A DNA stretch of 64,000 nucleotides from Artocarpus heterophyllus (lineage: Eukaryota; Streptophyta; Magnoliopsida; Rosales; Moraceae): assembly GCA_025403435.1 (NCBI GenBank), contig CM046337.1, positions 3,231,501 to 3,295,500 on the forward strand, read 5' to 3'. Each line of letters begins with the position of its first letter. The stretch's first letter is position 1. Shown here in pieces: positions 22,106-35,275 of the stretch. The position numbers and the translations under genes were made by a program. The notes below the pieces were generated by a model. It was given only the letters and a program-made list of their open reading frames with translations. It was not told the DNA's origin and did no database searches.

Positions 22106-23692
22106 TATTAGCGTCATTGGCGACGTCAAGTTCTACTTAGAACCACTTATCAACTTCGACTTAGAGCCTGTTCGTTTTCTTTTCTTTTCTTTTCTTCTTC
22201 TTCTTCTTCTTTTTTTTTTTTTTTACCGAATCAATGAATTTATTGAAAGCTCTCACTGATGATAAAAAACCAAACCAATGTTTTTACATCTAAATGGCCC
22301 AAGAACACAAACTATGGGCGGCACTATTACCACATCTAGGAAACCAAAGGAAATGCTATGAAAACATGAAATCTAAAATGAATCTCACGCCAATCCGGGC
22401 AAATATGTTGGTTCATGCAATTGGGCAGGTAGCATTTGGTTCATGCAATTGGGCTGGTGCAATTTAAATCGTAAATCTAATCTGGATTAGTGTTTGGAAG
22501 AGAGAGGGAGGAAAAAAAAGGTTTTTTTTTTTTTTTTTTTTTTCTGAATCTTAAAATCCCATTCAAACCCATGATTTCAAGATTTGAAACGCGAAATATA
22601 TCACAGTTAAGGAAAAAGTGCGCCCTTTGAATTTTTTTTTTTTAAAAAAGCAAAAACCCTAGGCTTTCTTTGTCCACCTCTCTCTATTTGTAAGAGATCT
22701 TCCTAAGATCTATGCCCCTAGGGTTCAAGTTCAGTGTTGCCTCAGGATTTGTCAACGAGCTCTGGATTATGCATGCTCTCTCTCGATGTTGGTATGGAGG
22801 ACCGCCTATTGACGGTACTGGTAGAGGGTGTTTCTCGAGACGTTGCACTAGTTTCGGGCGTGTCGATGCTTTACTAAACTTGCATTTTGGTTCCCTTAGT
22901 GATGCATCACATCTGGTGGTCATGAGCTCCCACAGAGGGAGTTAAGGACCAGCCCCAACTCAAATTTTTTAATTCTAAAAATCGTATATACATAAATGAG
23001 TATTATATTATATTAATGTCTATTAGCCCATGCTAACCTCTTACAAAGATATCACTTTCTTTAAAAGTTCAATAAACATAAAACTTTATTGTGGACAATT
23101 TTAGCATGTTAATAAATATTTATTTCAATTAGATTTTTGTTTTGGTTATAAGCCCCCACTGGCAAAAGTTTTTAGCTCTGTCACTGGTCTTAATAGCGTC
23201 TTGGTTGGAGGTAGGCACCGATGATACCTTCGCCCATGAGATGTTTGTTTGGTGACTCATCTGTTGTTTGGTTTGCTAATATTATTACCAGTATTCACTA
23301 CTGGGTCAATCATAGCATTACTATATCTTCTCCATTCATTGCGGGTTGGTTATTTGTTAACACGGGTTTAGCTTAAGATGTATTTGGATGCCTTCGTCCA
23401 AATGAGTATTTTACAAAGAGCCAACAAGGAATTCCATTAATAACTAGTCATTTTGATCCTTTAGAACAACTCGATGAATTTAGTAGATCGTTTTAGAAGG
23501 TCCCAATGGCTTTCCCCTTATGGCTTTGCTCGCCATGCCTCTCTTGGACTCAAATGTCACTCTATCATTGTAGTTGTGTACGTTTGTTGTACGTTTGGAT
23601 ATATTTTATAACGATGGACATGATTTTCCTTAGAAATTATGTTTATAATTTGCAAGACTTATACCTTTGTGATGTAGTACACAGTATTGGTG
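22106..23692. other. Intergenic DNA with retroposon-like tails, no supported gene
   Basis: Pyrimidine runs at 22180-22225 and 22520-22545 precede tttaccgaatcaatgaattt, which on the minus strand looks like the poly(A)-tailed 3' end of a non-LTR retroposon. A short tandem repeat of ggttcatgcaattgggc lies at about 22412-22455. Open frames at 22684-22945 on both strands match nothing I recognise. Confidence 0.4.
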
Positions 23693-24385
23693 TTATGGGT
23701 TGCTCATCCGATATTCACAAAATCCATGAATCTGTAAGATCCACTCAATTCAATCTAATTCAAAGGTTTTGGATTAGATTAGAGAAAAATTTGGATTGGT
23801 TCCAAATTTTTAATCCGTACAATCTGTTAATCCGAAACCTCATATATATTTATATATTTTATAATTTTAATAATATATATTTAAATAATACGTTTACTTT
23901 TAAAAAAATCTAACATTTTTTGTCAAGCAATTATTATCAGGTTGTGTTTAAAAAGCCTAATCCAAGTTAGAAATAGGAAACCCCAAGGGAAGTGATTAAA
24001 ATTGAAATGCTTTGAAATTTTAAGTGTTGTTGATGAATGAATAATAGTTTTTTTTAAGAAGACTTGATTTTAAGTTTTATTAAAACTAGTTTGTATAATT
24101 GGTTTTAACAAATTTAACTTTATTAAACTATTTTATATTATAGTATTTTTATTTTAATTTTTTATGTTGAAAAAATTGGCCTTTAATATTCTAATTTTAA
24201 AAGGTTATAGTTATAATCTGCAAATCCGTAAATCCAATCCGATTGTTTTGGATCGGATTGTGGATTAGGATTTTTTTAATCCAAAGGTTTTGGGTTAGAT
24301 TGCAAATTACAATTTTTTCAATCTGAAAGTGTTAGATGGGATTGCGGATTAATCTTAAATTCGTAAAATCCAATTGGTGAACATC
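23693..24385. mobile_element. Older hAT-like MITE, left part, cut by the solo LTR
   Basis: The left end reads gggttgctcatcc and the right end, if the LTR insertion is removed, reads ggtgaacatcccta. These are imperfect inverted ends of the kind seen in plant hAT MITEs. The interior is rich in repeated aatccaatccgat/atcggattgtggatta words in both orientations. Its last few bases lie beyond the solo LTR, at 26506-26515. No 8-bp target duplication was recognisable. Confidence 0.4.
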
Positions 24386-26505
24386 TATAACGCCCCAGAA
24401 TTTATTTAATGTTATTGTAATATAAGTGATGAATTAGTGTGTCATAATTAATGTTTCGACATTAATTTGATTATTTGGTTGAATTTTGAATTTTCTGTTG
24501 TTTTGTTAATTTGATAAATTCAAATGATTTCTTATTGTTTTAAAATGATGTTTTAAGTTTTAAAGCACAACAATTTGTAAAATGTTAAAAATATCCCGTT
24601 TTACAAAACCGTGGGTGGCATTTGGTTTTTGCACAGTAAAACCGCCCACCGTTTCTCTCTATTTATTCTCTCTCTCACTCTCTTCCTCTCACTCTCTCAG
24701 CTCTCACTCTCTCGCTCGTGGTCCCTCTCTCCTTCTCTCTTGGTTTCTCTCATTCTCTCTCAAATTTTTGAATCAAAATTCAAATCCAAGCTTCGGGTTA
24801 GCAAGAAAGAGGCTCGGGGATGAGATTTGACAACCGAGAGCGCGGATTGAAGCTTCGATTCGAGGTTAGATTTTGAAATTTCTAAACTTTTTCAAAATTT
24901 TCAATTTTGTGCATTTTTGAAATTTAAGTTCGTTTGAGCTTAGAGAACTCTTGGTTTGAGTTAAATGAACTTAGAACACCTAGAATCTATGCTTTGTTTG
25001 AAGAAAAACAGATTAGATTCAAGATTTTTTACTTTTCCTCATTTTTCCCCATTTTTAGATTTTTGGAATCTATGTGTTTAAATCTTGTTTAAATGAGTTC
25101 AAAAGGGTCCAAACATGTTTTTCTATCATATATGAATGTTTTCCATGCCTAAGATTTGAGAAAAACAGGTTAGAATCAAGATTTGGATTTTGGGAAAACC
25201 AAAACCCGTGGCTGGGATTTCTGGGTTTTTCCAGTTCGGCAGGCTGGATTCAAAGGAACGGCAGGCTGGAGTTCATCTGTCCGGCAGGCTGAACTGCACA
25301 GTTCGGCCGGCCGAAGCAGGGGTTCCGGCAGGCCAGCAGGGCATGGGTCAATTTTGTGATTTTTCACCCGTTTTCATTGTTTTGAACCCTGATTGAAATT
25401 CCAACATTGTAGAATGATTTTAAAGATACAAAATGACACACTAGGACATCATGAAATGGTTTAGTAGCATAAAATGTCTCGAGCTAGATATTGATTGACT
25501 TAGTGTGTATCTAGGATCGTTCATGGTTCTACGGAGCTAACGTATAGTGGACCGAGATTACGGTGTAGGATACCGGCACGAGTATCGAGGTAGGACTTCT
25601 ACCCCATTCCTTGGTAGCCTAGTTTCAAAACGATTTGGCTTTGAAAAGGGTTTCTATAAAAAAATTTTCAACGGTTAATTGAAAATGAATTTACCGATTA
25701 TATATTAATAAACCGTGAACTGAAATGGACTTCATAATGAATGTAAATGAAAATACTCGGTAAATGGGTTTTGAATGATGATGAAAATAAATACAAAGGC
25801 ATGATGCCATATCAGAGATCGGGTCATGTAGCGATCGACCTTGGGGGCAGGTCCCGAAACCTAGCTGGGCCACTACGGTGGTGATATCCTTATGGTTTGC
25901 CTAGGAAAAGAAAATGATATTTCTGGTCGTCCGAGTAATTTGTTCTGAGTAAGAATGGTTTTATTTAAATTTATATATTTAATCAGTGTTTCTTTTAAAT
26001 AATTCCTTGAATAATGAAAATTTTCCTTTTAATTAAATACTTTGATAAAATACTGTCCTACTGAGCCTTTCGCTCACATTTTCTTTGTTTTTAAATTCCC
26101 CCCCCCTCTGGGTGGTTTCCCATTTAGGTTCAGAGAGGATTCAACGGACCGAACTCAAGAACAGTAGAAGGATTTGTAGATCATTTTGTATTATTTAATC
26201 AAGGCATGTAATGTTTTAATTTTCCTTGTGCTGGGACTGTGGTTGTATTACTATATTGTCAGTAATATGTGTGTGCACAAGTTATGGGTCGGTGAGACCC
26301 ATACTCGCGGCTCTTTATTATTTTATTATTCGTTTAATGATTTCAATTGCTTAATGTTATGAATTCTTTTTATACAATGTTGTTTTTGAAACTACCACCT
26401 TTTATTATTTAATGTAACCCCTAAAATTCTTGATTTTAATTAAATTTTTCTTTTAATTAATTTAAATAAACCACCACGTCACCTCCCGCACTCCGAGGCG
26501 TGACA
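24386..26505 (+). mobile_element. Solo LTR of a gypsy-type retrotransposon
   Basis: It runs from TATAACGCCCC (canonical TG mutated to TA) to GGCGTGACA. The five-base target ACATC is duplicated at 24381-24385 and 26506-26510. At 2,120 bp and with a TGTAACGCCC-type start, it resembles the LTR style of the intact gypsy element in this window, but the sequence is different. No internal domain is present, as expected after LTR-LTR recombination. It contains a GC-rich block with repeated CGGCAGGC words. Confidence 0.85.
25236..25342. repeat. Short interspersed CGGCAGGC repeats inside the solo LTR
   Basis: CGGCAGGC(TG/CA) appears four times, with a palindromic cggccggccg between the third and fourth copies, in an otherwise AT-rich LTR. 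It may be an LTR regulatory block. Function unknown. Confidence 0.6.
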
Positions 26506-26515
26506 ACATCCCTAG

Positions 26516-27757
26516 ACTTGCTCCTTCTCGGCCTATTAGTTAGATGGTTTGTCAAAAGGGACGTCACATATGGTGTGCCTAGTTAAGTACCTGAATTCAA
26601 AATTCCTTAAACGCTTCCCAATTAAGCATTTCATTCAAATTTACCAATGAAACAAGTTTGATTTGGGATAAATCGTCCTTTCTCATGAAGTTACTTCTGT
26701 CAGTTTTAGGGATATTATGTCTTTTAGTTTTGAAATTCAATTTCCCATTTCAAAGGAGAAAAAAAATTGAAACCTTCTTAAATTTGTCCTATGTTAACTT
26801 ATATATAACAGTAAAACCAAACCAAGACGTCCCCTAGTATACTTTTTATTTATTTTTTCACAATTAAATCATTTATTTTCAAAGCATCTAAATACAAATG
26901 AATCTCTTCAAATCTCAAGAGTTTAGCCAGGTATAGTCATTGTTGTTGCACATTCAATATCCATGGAAATTGGGACGTGTCATCAGCTATCGGCCTTCCA
27001 TCTATCGCTATAATTTTCACAAAAAAAAAAAGAGAGAATTTTTAAAAACCTTATTTTTTAAAATTTATTTTTTTAAACCCTAAGTATTTTTATTTACGAC
27101 ATAACTTAACATATAATATAAACAATAATATTAAAAAAAAAAAACAACAACAACAACTGTTAGCGTCCTGAGTCAACACATCAGGCCCATCCGAGATACG
27201 ACAACGAACAAGCCAAACAACATGATCCAAGGAACTGTGAGTATAGACCCAACAGCGTGGCATCGGTGAGGTTGTGGGACCCATTCCTAATCAGCATATA
27301 ATCAGATCGTAATCCACACTTCATCAGATTTTGTATCACGCGCCAACCAACTTTCCCAAAATCCGAAGTCTCGCTGAAATTCCAATATTTCATGAAAATA
27401 TGTTGACGCCTAAACTTGACGTGGAAGTGTGTTGGATAACAACCTGTAAAAGCTCTTCGCAACCTTCCATTTATGGTATTTATCCTCTCACACAACCATT
27501 AGATATTGTTGGCCATATTCCAAAACCAGATTTTGAAAGCTACAAGATCAGGTCAAACGTGTTGCCAAGTCAGCTCAACGAACCACGACTTTCCAAACCA
27601 GGGAAAAAATTTTAGCTTAACGACTCCTCATCATTTATGGTCCACACTGCCCATCGGTTTTTACATGTTTGTCTGCATCTTTGATCTCCACTTTGTAATT
27701 TTCCTTCCCTTTTTCTTCTTGTGATTCTTTCTGACACAGAACCAAGATATTTTCGGA
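26516..27757. other. Intergenic DNA upstream of the CHYR1-like gene
   Basis: No coding exon or transposon end could be supported. The last 150 bp before the ATG at 27758 are pyrimidine-rich and would hold the 5' leader and promoter of the RING gene. I could not place a convincing TATA box. Confidence 0.4.
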
Positions 27758-30191
27758 ATGGGGAGTGAAGTTGAGTTTTCTTCTTCTTCTTATGTGCTAT
27801 CAGAATTCTGTGAATTTGATGAGATAAATCAAACACCAACCGAGCTTGGATCTGGGACTTTTGGGTATGTCAGATTTTTCTCCTTTTTTTCCCCCGTTTT
27901 CTGAAGTTTGTGAGGTTTTCTTTTTGGTTTCTTTCTGTTTCCCCTTATATTTTGTTGTGGGGTTTTAGGTGCTCACACTATAGAAGGAGATGCAAGATAA
28001 GAGCCCCTTGTTGTGGAGAGACTTTTGATTGCAGGCACTGTCATAATGAAGCAAAGGTACTAAAGTTTGTTTATTTGTTTGGTTTCTTTTTTTGTAGTTT
28101 GTTAAAGTTATTTCTTTTTTACATATTCATATCTGATAGAATCTGTTTTCTTTTTCAACTTTTTGCAAACAGAATTCACTAGAACCTAATCCTAGCCATC
28201 AACATGATCTTCCACGACATGAAGTTGAAAAGGTTCGCATTCTAATTAGTTCTTCTTCACAGTTCTTTGTTCATATTTTGAATATATTCACTTTTATGCC
28301 ACTCTCTGAACAAGTTTTGATCAAGTACATGAACATTTGGCTTTCTAAGAAGGGCTTTGATGATTTAAAGGCTAATGAATTTCCATGAGTCTGAAGTGCT
28401 GATAACTTTTAGCTACTCTCTTCACATGTTTGAGGTAGTTTGTTATAAAATAAAAAAAATAATTATAAAAAAAGGTTTCTCACTTGGATAAACTTCTGAC
28501 ATTTATACTGACAAGTGTCTTGTTGTTTTTTTTTTATAATCATGGAATTCTAGTGATACTATGTTTCTCTAATAATGTGCAATTTAATCTGTTTCACAGG
28601 TCATATGCTCCCTCTGTGGAACAGAACAAGATGTAAGTTCCTTAAATCATGAACCAGAATTCTCAGAAACTGAAAGTCGTTTGAGAAAGAATATTGCAAG
28701 CGAGTATTTACCTAATTTTGGTTTCTTAACTTTATCAGGTCCAGCAGTATTGCATTAGTTGCGGAGTGTGCATGGGAAAGTACTTTTGTGCCATACGCAA
28801 ATTCTTCGATGACGACGTAAGTTCCTATGCTGATTCTTATTAGGGTTTAGATAGAAATACCCTGACTAAATGAAAAAGAAGAAAAAAAAAAAGAAAAAGA
28901 AAACTGTTCTAGTGTATTTCCAAGGTTGTACTAATATTCCTCAAAAATTAAACAACAATTTTCTTGCCTTTCAGGTTTCAAAGAATCAATACCATTGTGA
29001 TGAGTGTGGAATATGCAGGTGATAGTTGAATTTATGTTTGGTTACTATCTTTATTTATGTCCATGTGCTTAAATTGAGTTTCTAAATAGCATTCTTCTAT
29101 GTTATTTTTTACACAGAACTGGAGGCCAGGAAAATTTTTTCCATTGTAAGAATTGTGGTATGGAAACTATAATCTAAATCCGAATTGATTATTTTTCTTT
29201 CTCCTGCATTTCTTTTTCCTGTTAACTGAGTTTTTCTACCTTAAATACTTGGTTTAGGATGTTGCTACTCTAAGTTGATGGAAGATGGACACCACTGCAT
29301 GGAAAGGGCTATGCACCATAACTGCCCTGTTTGCTTTGAGGTAATTCTGTCTGTAAAAACTTTTCTTCTTTTGAGTAAAAAGAGGAGAATTGTTTGGTTT
29401 TCAAATTGGATTTGTTACTCCAATTATGGTCTGCAGTTTCTATTTGATTCGACCGAAACGATTAGCGTCTTGCCTTGTGGTCACACAATCCATTTGGAAT
29501 GCCTAAAAGAGATGGGGCTACACCATAGGTAAGATCTACGAGTATTTCATGTCTGAAGCTTCTATAGAACAAAAAGAATAACTTTACATTGCGCTTCTTT
29601 ATGGGGAACATCTACTGGGGGAAATAGTTCTCTGTTTTGTATCATTCTTTTTAATAACCAGAGACAGTTTCTTAAATAAGTTCTCAAGTGCCATATTCTT
29701 TGACAACTTATTTGTTCCATATTGTAGGTATTCCTGCCCGGTTTGCTCGAAGTCTATCTGTGATATGTCTAAGCTGTGGGAAAAGCTTGACGAAGTGGTA
29801 CTTAATTCTTGTAAAAATATCCTCAATTTTTCATTTCTTTTGTAAAGCTACCTTCTCATGTACTAATAATACACATTGCAAATGTTCATTGTAGATTGCC
29901 TCCACTCCAATGCCAGAAATTTACAAAAGAAAGATGGTAAGCAACTAAACATGAAGGTTTAAGCCACTAATTAGCACCATCAAAAAGTCAAAGTTTCGCA
30001 CTTATCTGTTATTGACTCTTTTTACACACAATTAGGTGTGGATACTCTGCAACGATTGCGGGGCCAAATGTGAGGTCCAGTTCCACATTGTGGCACACAA
30101 ATGCCTTAACTGCAAGTCCTACAACACTAGACAAACACGAGGAGCTCCAACTGCCTCATGCTCCACAAATGTAGTTGAGATGGTGAGATGA
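27758..30191 (+). CDS. RZFP34: CHY zinc-finger and RING-type E3 ubiquitin ligase (RZFP34/CHYR1-like)
   Basis: Twelve exons: 27758-27864, 27969-28056, 28173-28232, 28600-28632, 28739-28816, 28975-29018, 29117-29157, 29258-29340, 29437-29528, 29728-29797, 29895-29936 and 30036-30191. All introns are GT-AG and all joins keep frame, giving 297 residues, close to Arabidopsis RZFP34/CHYR1 (about 290, from memory). Domains: CHY zinc finger (37-122, starting [15 protein letters not shown]), CTCHY finger (123-178), and a C3H2C3 RING with Cys173, Cys176, Cys192, His194, His197, Cys200, Cys212 and Cys215. A C-terminal zinc ribbon (CNDCG...HKCLNCKSY) follows. The Arabidopsis relative ubiquitinates targets in ABA and drought responses. 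Oddity: the last CHY-finger Cys is Arg116 (CGC, 28796-28798), where relatives have YFCxxC. Otherwise the gene looks functional. Confidence 0.92.
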
Positions 30192-31879
30192 CCATTGATG
30201 GAAACTGCATTTTACAAGTGAGCTAACCCTTCTTTGCCAAAGGCAATAACTCGTCATCAAAAAAGCTACTCTGGAATTCGTCGCTGAAATCTATGTATAA
30301 GGAAGTCCTTTTAAATACAGAGGTTCTTAGAAACAAGTATAGTATATACTAAATCATCAATATTTTACAGTTAGTTACCAAGCCCCATTTATTAAACTCC
30401 ACTATGTAATGACATGAAGAAGAATGTGAGAAGGCAATAGGAGGTAACAACGCCTCAAACTGGCCAGGAACCGTGGTTGAAGTGCCATGAGATCCTGAAG
30501 ACCAGAATGGACTGGAATGGCAAAGAATAGGATCTATTAGAAAAACTACTCTCACAAGAAGGACCAAATGACTTGTTTGGTAAGGAAGTTAGGAAGCCAT
30601 TGCAAAATCCAAAAATTTGAAGAAGTTAAACATGGAGAGATTAGTCTAGGAGGAATATCAGAGAAGTTTGTATTTCAAGACAAAGACCAAAAATGCTTGC
30701 TTAACTAATACCAAGAATTTTTTTCCACACAACCGGCGCCTAGTATATGGCCTTAATGATATCCGATATTGATTGGTGAAATAAAGTTTCTAAACAATGT
30801 TGTTGTTGCATTTATTTATTCAACAGCTATCTTATTAATTAACTTTTAAACAAAGTAAAGAGATATGGCCAATGTTTTTATAGGATAAATTTATTAGGGA
30901 GGAATAAGTAGGTGCTATCTTAATCCTGTTGCATCTTCTATTTTGCATACAGACAAGAGATCACACATGTATATAACATAAAAGTACATAATGCTTAAAT
31001 ATTTATCTTTTCTATTTTCTTGGAAACAACAAGGCAATGATGCGTACTAACTGGGTTCTTTTATTAAATAGTCTGCCAAAACCAAAGGCTAAAAAAATAA
31101 TCAGACAAAAAAAGACTAATAAACATAAGATATATGCTAAGAAGAGAGTACAATAACAAAAACTACCAAGGATGAAACAGACAAAGGAAAGGCCAAAGTT
31201 TATCCCTGACAAGCATGTGAGAGACAGAATTCACGACAGGCATATCAGCTTGCTAGTTGTTAGATGAGAAGAAGGCGACAAGCTAAATTTTGCTGCAAGT
31301 TAGGTACATTAAAATGGAAGGGACAAATGTAGGTATAGTTGAAGCACATATGCTTTTGTGTGTCTATATTATAGACATTTAGTGCAGGGAATATAGAGTA
31401 CGGTAGATCACAAAATTATTAAAGTTGCTGAAATAACATACAATTGGTGTCTGTATTTTTATAATGGAGATGTGCGCTGTAGGGTGGGAAGCAGAGTTTC
31501 CAAACATAAAGGGTGTCTAAATGAAGCAACATAGTGGTTCCAATTTGACGACTAAAAAAATGAAGAGTTTGACTTGGTCACAATGAGGTTTTTGTTTGTA
31601 TTATTTTATCTGTCAAGGCGAAAAAAAAAATTGGTAAATTCTTTGGAATGCTGAAAAATTCCCTCATTTCAATGAATCCTTTCTCTTTAATTGATAATTT
31701 GGCTGAACTGAATAATTTCATATATCTCAAGGGTATAAATACAAAATACATCCGTACAATCAATTACAATTTATCAGAATTAATCAGACAACTAATCCTA
31801 GCTAATAAAGGAAACATAATCAATTAGAATAATACTGAATATATGGTAACTTGTAGGCTAACTTCTTTACACACAAATT

Positions 31880-32013
31880 GTTTGGCACTTCAATTTTAAC
31901 TGAGTATAGTATAAAACTCTCATCAATTAAAAACAAAAAATTTTTATAATATAAAGCTTTCACGTAATACAGTTTTTAAAATTAAAACTTCAGTTCCGAC
32001 TGAAGTGCCAAAC
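31880..32013. repeat. Best-defined copy of the short dispersed MITE-like family
   Basis: A 134-bp unit with a perfect 13-bp terminal inverted repeat, gtttggcacttca at the left and tgaagtgccaaac at the right. The interior has the family core twice: tataaaactctcatcaatta and ataaagctttcacgtaatac. Confidence 0.7.
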
Positions 32014-33139
32014 GTTCAAAAGTATTCTAAAAAGCAAAACTTTGACCATGTAAATTACTCTCCAACCTGAACATCAATGTAGATTGGAAAATTGATGAGT
32101 TGCAAGAAGAAAGCAGCAAACATGTGCTAACTCACATTTGAGAATTTGCATCAATTTTGGTATAGAGTTTTCAAATATTGGCAATTGCACAATCTTATGA
32201 CACCGCATGTAAATGTGCCATCAGGCGGCTATAGATGCATAAATATAAAAAGAATGTGATGATTTGGAAAGTAAAGGAGGTGAACAAATAGAATCACATT
32301 AGAAAAGAAGAGAGCTGTCTCTTTATGCAGTAAAAGAACAAAAAAATAATAATTCATCATGTGTTTTTCTTGTCACATTATCTAATTATGCTCGCTCCAA
32401 AAAAGATAAGAGATCCACCTCCAAGTTGTGCACATGTTTGACAACAAAAGACAGTGACAGATTATGACAATGGACATGGCTAGACGCAAAGCCGCTCGAC
32501 TGGAAGCGAACAGACAAACGAAGTATACGCATCGCCATCATTATGTATTACATAGGTGGATGTTGGACCACAACAATGATAAGATACGTACTCGCCTTGT
32601 TCTACATTCTCTCTTTCCTCTACTCCACCTTTATTTACCTTTGAGTGAGCTCTAAGTTTGTGTATGTTTTTTATAGCAATTTCTTCAATACATGCCCAAA
32701 AAAAAATAACATACCGATAAGCATGTATCTCTTAACTATTACATGTGCAAACAAAAAAAAAAAGTTCTTGTAATAGAGAATGTAATTTTGCTCCATCAGT
32801 GGAGCATAAGGTTTTAAATCATCATATTAAAATTTTAACGTTTTGATCTGTGATTGTTCACGTTAAAAACTTACAGCACGTGATACACAACTGCTTTTAG
32901 TCATAGATTATACCGTTAAAAAATTTATCAGACAACTAAAACACCCATGCATCACCGGTTGAGCAAACATGTTTTCTTCACCATAAGAATCCCAAGAAAA
33001 TTTAAAAATTAAAAATAGAATTAAATTAAATTCGATGGTTTAAAAATGTACATTATCGGTTAAGAGAGAGCGGTATCTTTTACTCTAATTCACAAAAGAA
33101 GAAAAGGAAATAGAGAGAACTATAGCCTATTTGACAAGT

Positions 33140-33510
33140 TAATTAGTATTAAACTTTTAAGTTTATGAGCCTTATAGAAAAGCGATTCTAACAATCAGTT
33201 ACAACATTTAACAATGTAAAGCTTTCACATGTTATAATAAAAAAAAGTTATAATGTGAAACTCTCACATATTACAGTTTTCAAATTAAAATTGTTGTTTT
33301 CAACCTTTTTCCAAATAGCTTATTAGAATTACAACATATGAAAGCTTTAACATTATATCAATTTTTTTATTTTTTATTACCGCTGTTGAGAGCTAATTGA
33401 AACACACTGTAACATGTGAGTTTTATACTGTAGTATATTTTTTTCTTGACATGTAAAACTTTTATATTATAACAACAAAAATTTTTGATTTAAACTAGTA
33501 CAGCCAAACA
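33140..33510. repeat. Two adjacent MITE-like units of the dispersed family
   Basis: The core word appears as taaagctttcacatgttata (about 33218), tgaaactctcacatattaca (about 33258), gaaagctttaacattatatc (about 33339) and taacatgtgagttttatact (about 33410, inverted). The right unit ends in agccaaacaccac. Confidence 0.5.
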
Positions 33511-33936
33511 CCACGTTAGTGAGAGGTCGTGTGTGTATAACTGTACAAGCAAGCAAGTAGTTTATCGATCCTCAAGGACTACTTTGCCCAAACAAGAGCA
33601 AAAAAAGTGGGAAAAAGAACAGAAGCACAGCTCCAGAGGAAAAAGCTTTCAGACAGCTCAATTTATTCCCCCACCAACCCCTGCCTTCTCTTTCTCTCTC
33701 TAAATTCTGAAACTTCCAAAAAGCCTAAAACCCGAGCACCACATCAAAAATGTCTTACACGTGACGAGAACTTTTTTGCAAACCATGCCCCCTTGCCTCG
33801 GCAACTGCTTCTCCTCAAACGACGATCTTGTTTGTCAAAAGGTGTAAAATAATCAGAACCAAAAAAAACAATAATAAATTAAAGCAAATTGGGCTTATTC
33901 TGCAACAGCCAATAAACAATCCAACTCTAGTGTTTA

Positions 33937-34075
33937 GTTAAAGGTGGTGTAAATCACACTCAGTTATAAATAATATAAAACTCTTACATATTATATTAAA
34001 AAAATTGCTACAATATAAAGCTCTCATAAGCTATAGTAAAAAAGTTTTCATCAATGATTTTCACCAATAGCTAAA
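33937..34075. repeat. MITE-like unit of the dispersed family
   Basis: The core words tataaaactcttacatatta and tataaagctctcataagcta lie 50 bp apart, in the same arrangement as the other copies. Confidence 0.5.
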
Positions 34076-35275
34076 TCCCGTAAAAAAAATTTCCCCTTTG
34101 TTGCACATGCAAAGCGACAAGGACATCTGCTGGTACTGTATTATATATACAAGAAGCAAGGTTTTCATCAAATAAAGAAATAGGCGACAAATTAACTTCT
34201 CCACTTACTGAGTCGTATGCCATAACCAAGGAGGTTGCTTTGACTTTTTTAAAAACAACCTTTTTGCTTTAATAATTGAGAGTCAAAAAACAACTTTTTG
34301 AATGAAGAGTCAAAATTGCAGGAATAAAAGCCTCCTGAGCCTGCAATTAAATTTACAACATGGTTCGATGGGAATCCTATGAGAATGCTGAATTTCTATG
34401 AGACACATCAAAAATTTGAATTCCATAAAAAAAAAATCTGAAATTTGAAAAAAAAAAAAAAGGCCAGACCTAAAAAGAATCTTTGGCATTTACACCATCC
34501 ATGCGGGACCGCCTGGGCCACCACTCTCTGGCAGTTTCAAGCATCGTGGATGGAAAAAGACACACACACCCCTCACCAATAGAGTTATGTTTTTAACTGT
34601 TAAGTTAGTATCAAATTCTATTGGTTGTGTATACTTTTTATTTTATTGTGATTTCAATAGGTCTAACGTACAGAAAAACATACTACCAGTTTACCACCAA
34701 CAGGGATTTGTATCAAAGTCCAGAGATAGCTCCAAATAGAAAGGAGATTAGTGATTTTTAGAGGAAAAAAGAGCAGGAAATTTAGAGGGGGCCAAAAAAG
34801 ATGGATCTTTTAACTGTAGCTAGAGAAAAAGTACAATCCCCATTGACAATCCAACCCAAAAAAGCCAACTCCTTATCTCAGGCCAGGAGTCGGTCCACCA
34901 GGACCACGTTAAGCCATCAAGGCATCATCGCACTTTTGCAAATAAGTGATTTGCTCTGTTCTTTTTTTAACTGCCAGATTTACAGAAATCATTACACGTA
35001 CAAGCCCACAAAATTTGTCATCATTTGAAATTCAAATGTGAAATTCTAGTTGTGTAGAGAGCGTCTTAAATGATTTACCCATTACTTGGTATCTTCAGGT
35101 TTCTATGAGCTACCAACCGCAGTCGTGTGGCAAGGTGCTTTGGACTGGATTATAACCCTAGCTCCTGAAGCAAGCCTGTTAGAGAAAATTAATGCAATGT
35201 CATTTATTGCGGACAACAAAAATTGGAAATGTCCTGATAATTTTGATCATTAATGTCAAAGTGAGGAGTCAATAC

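Larger units (their letters stand above)
30192..35275. other. Intergenic DNA between the CHYR1-like and SOSEKI genes
   Basis: No gene could be supported. It contains several AT-rich MITE-like units (31880-32013, about 33140-33510, about 33940-34070) and purine-rich lines. A GC-richer line at 34480-34560 matched nothing I know. Confidence 0.5.

Noticed and set aside
22684..22945. Two opposing frames of about 78 codons
   Set aside because: No similarity to any family I know, no splice context, and they mirror each other. Left as intergenic.
23506..23913. 135-codon plus-strand frame
   Set aside because: It runs into the AT-rich hAT-like MITE and ends in Ile/Tyr/Asn-rich sequence. No domain is recognisable.
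32464..32655. 63-codon frame starting MTMDMARRKAARLEANRQ
   Set aside because: Short, isolated, with no recognisable domain or exon neighbours.
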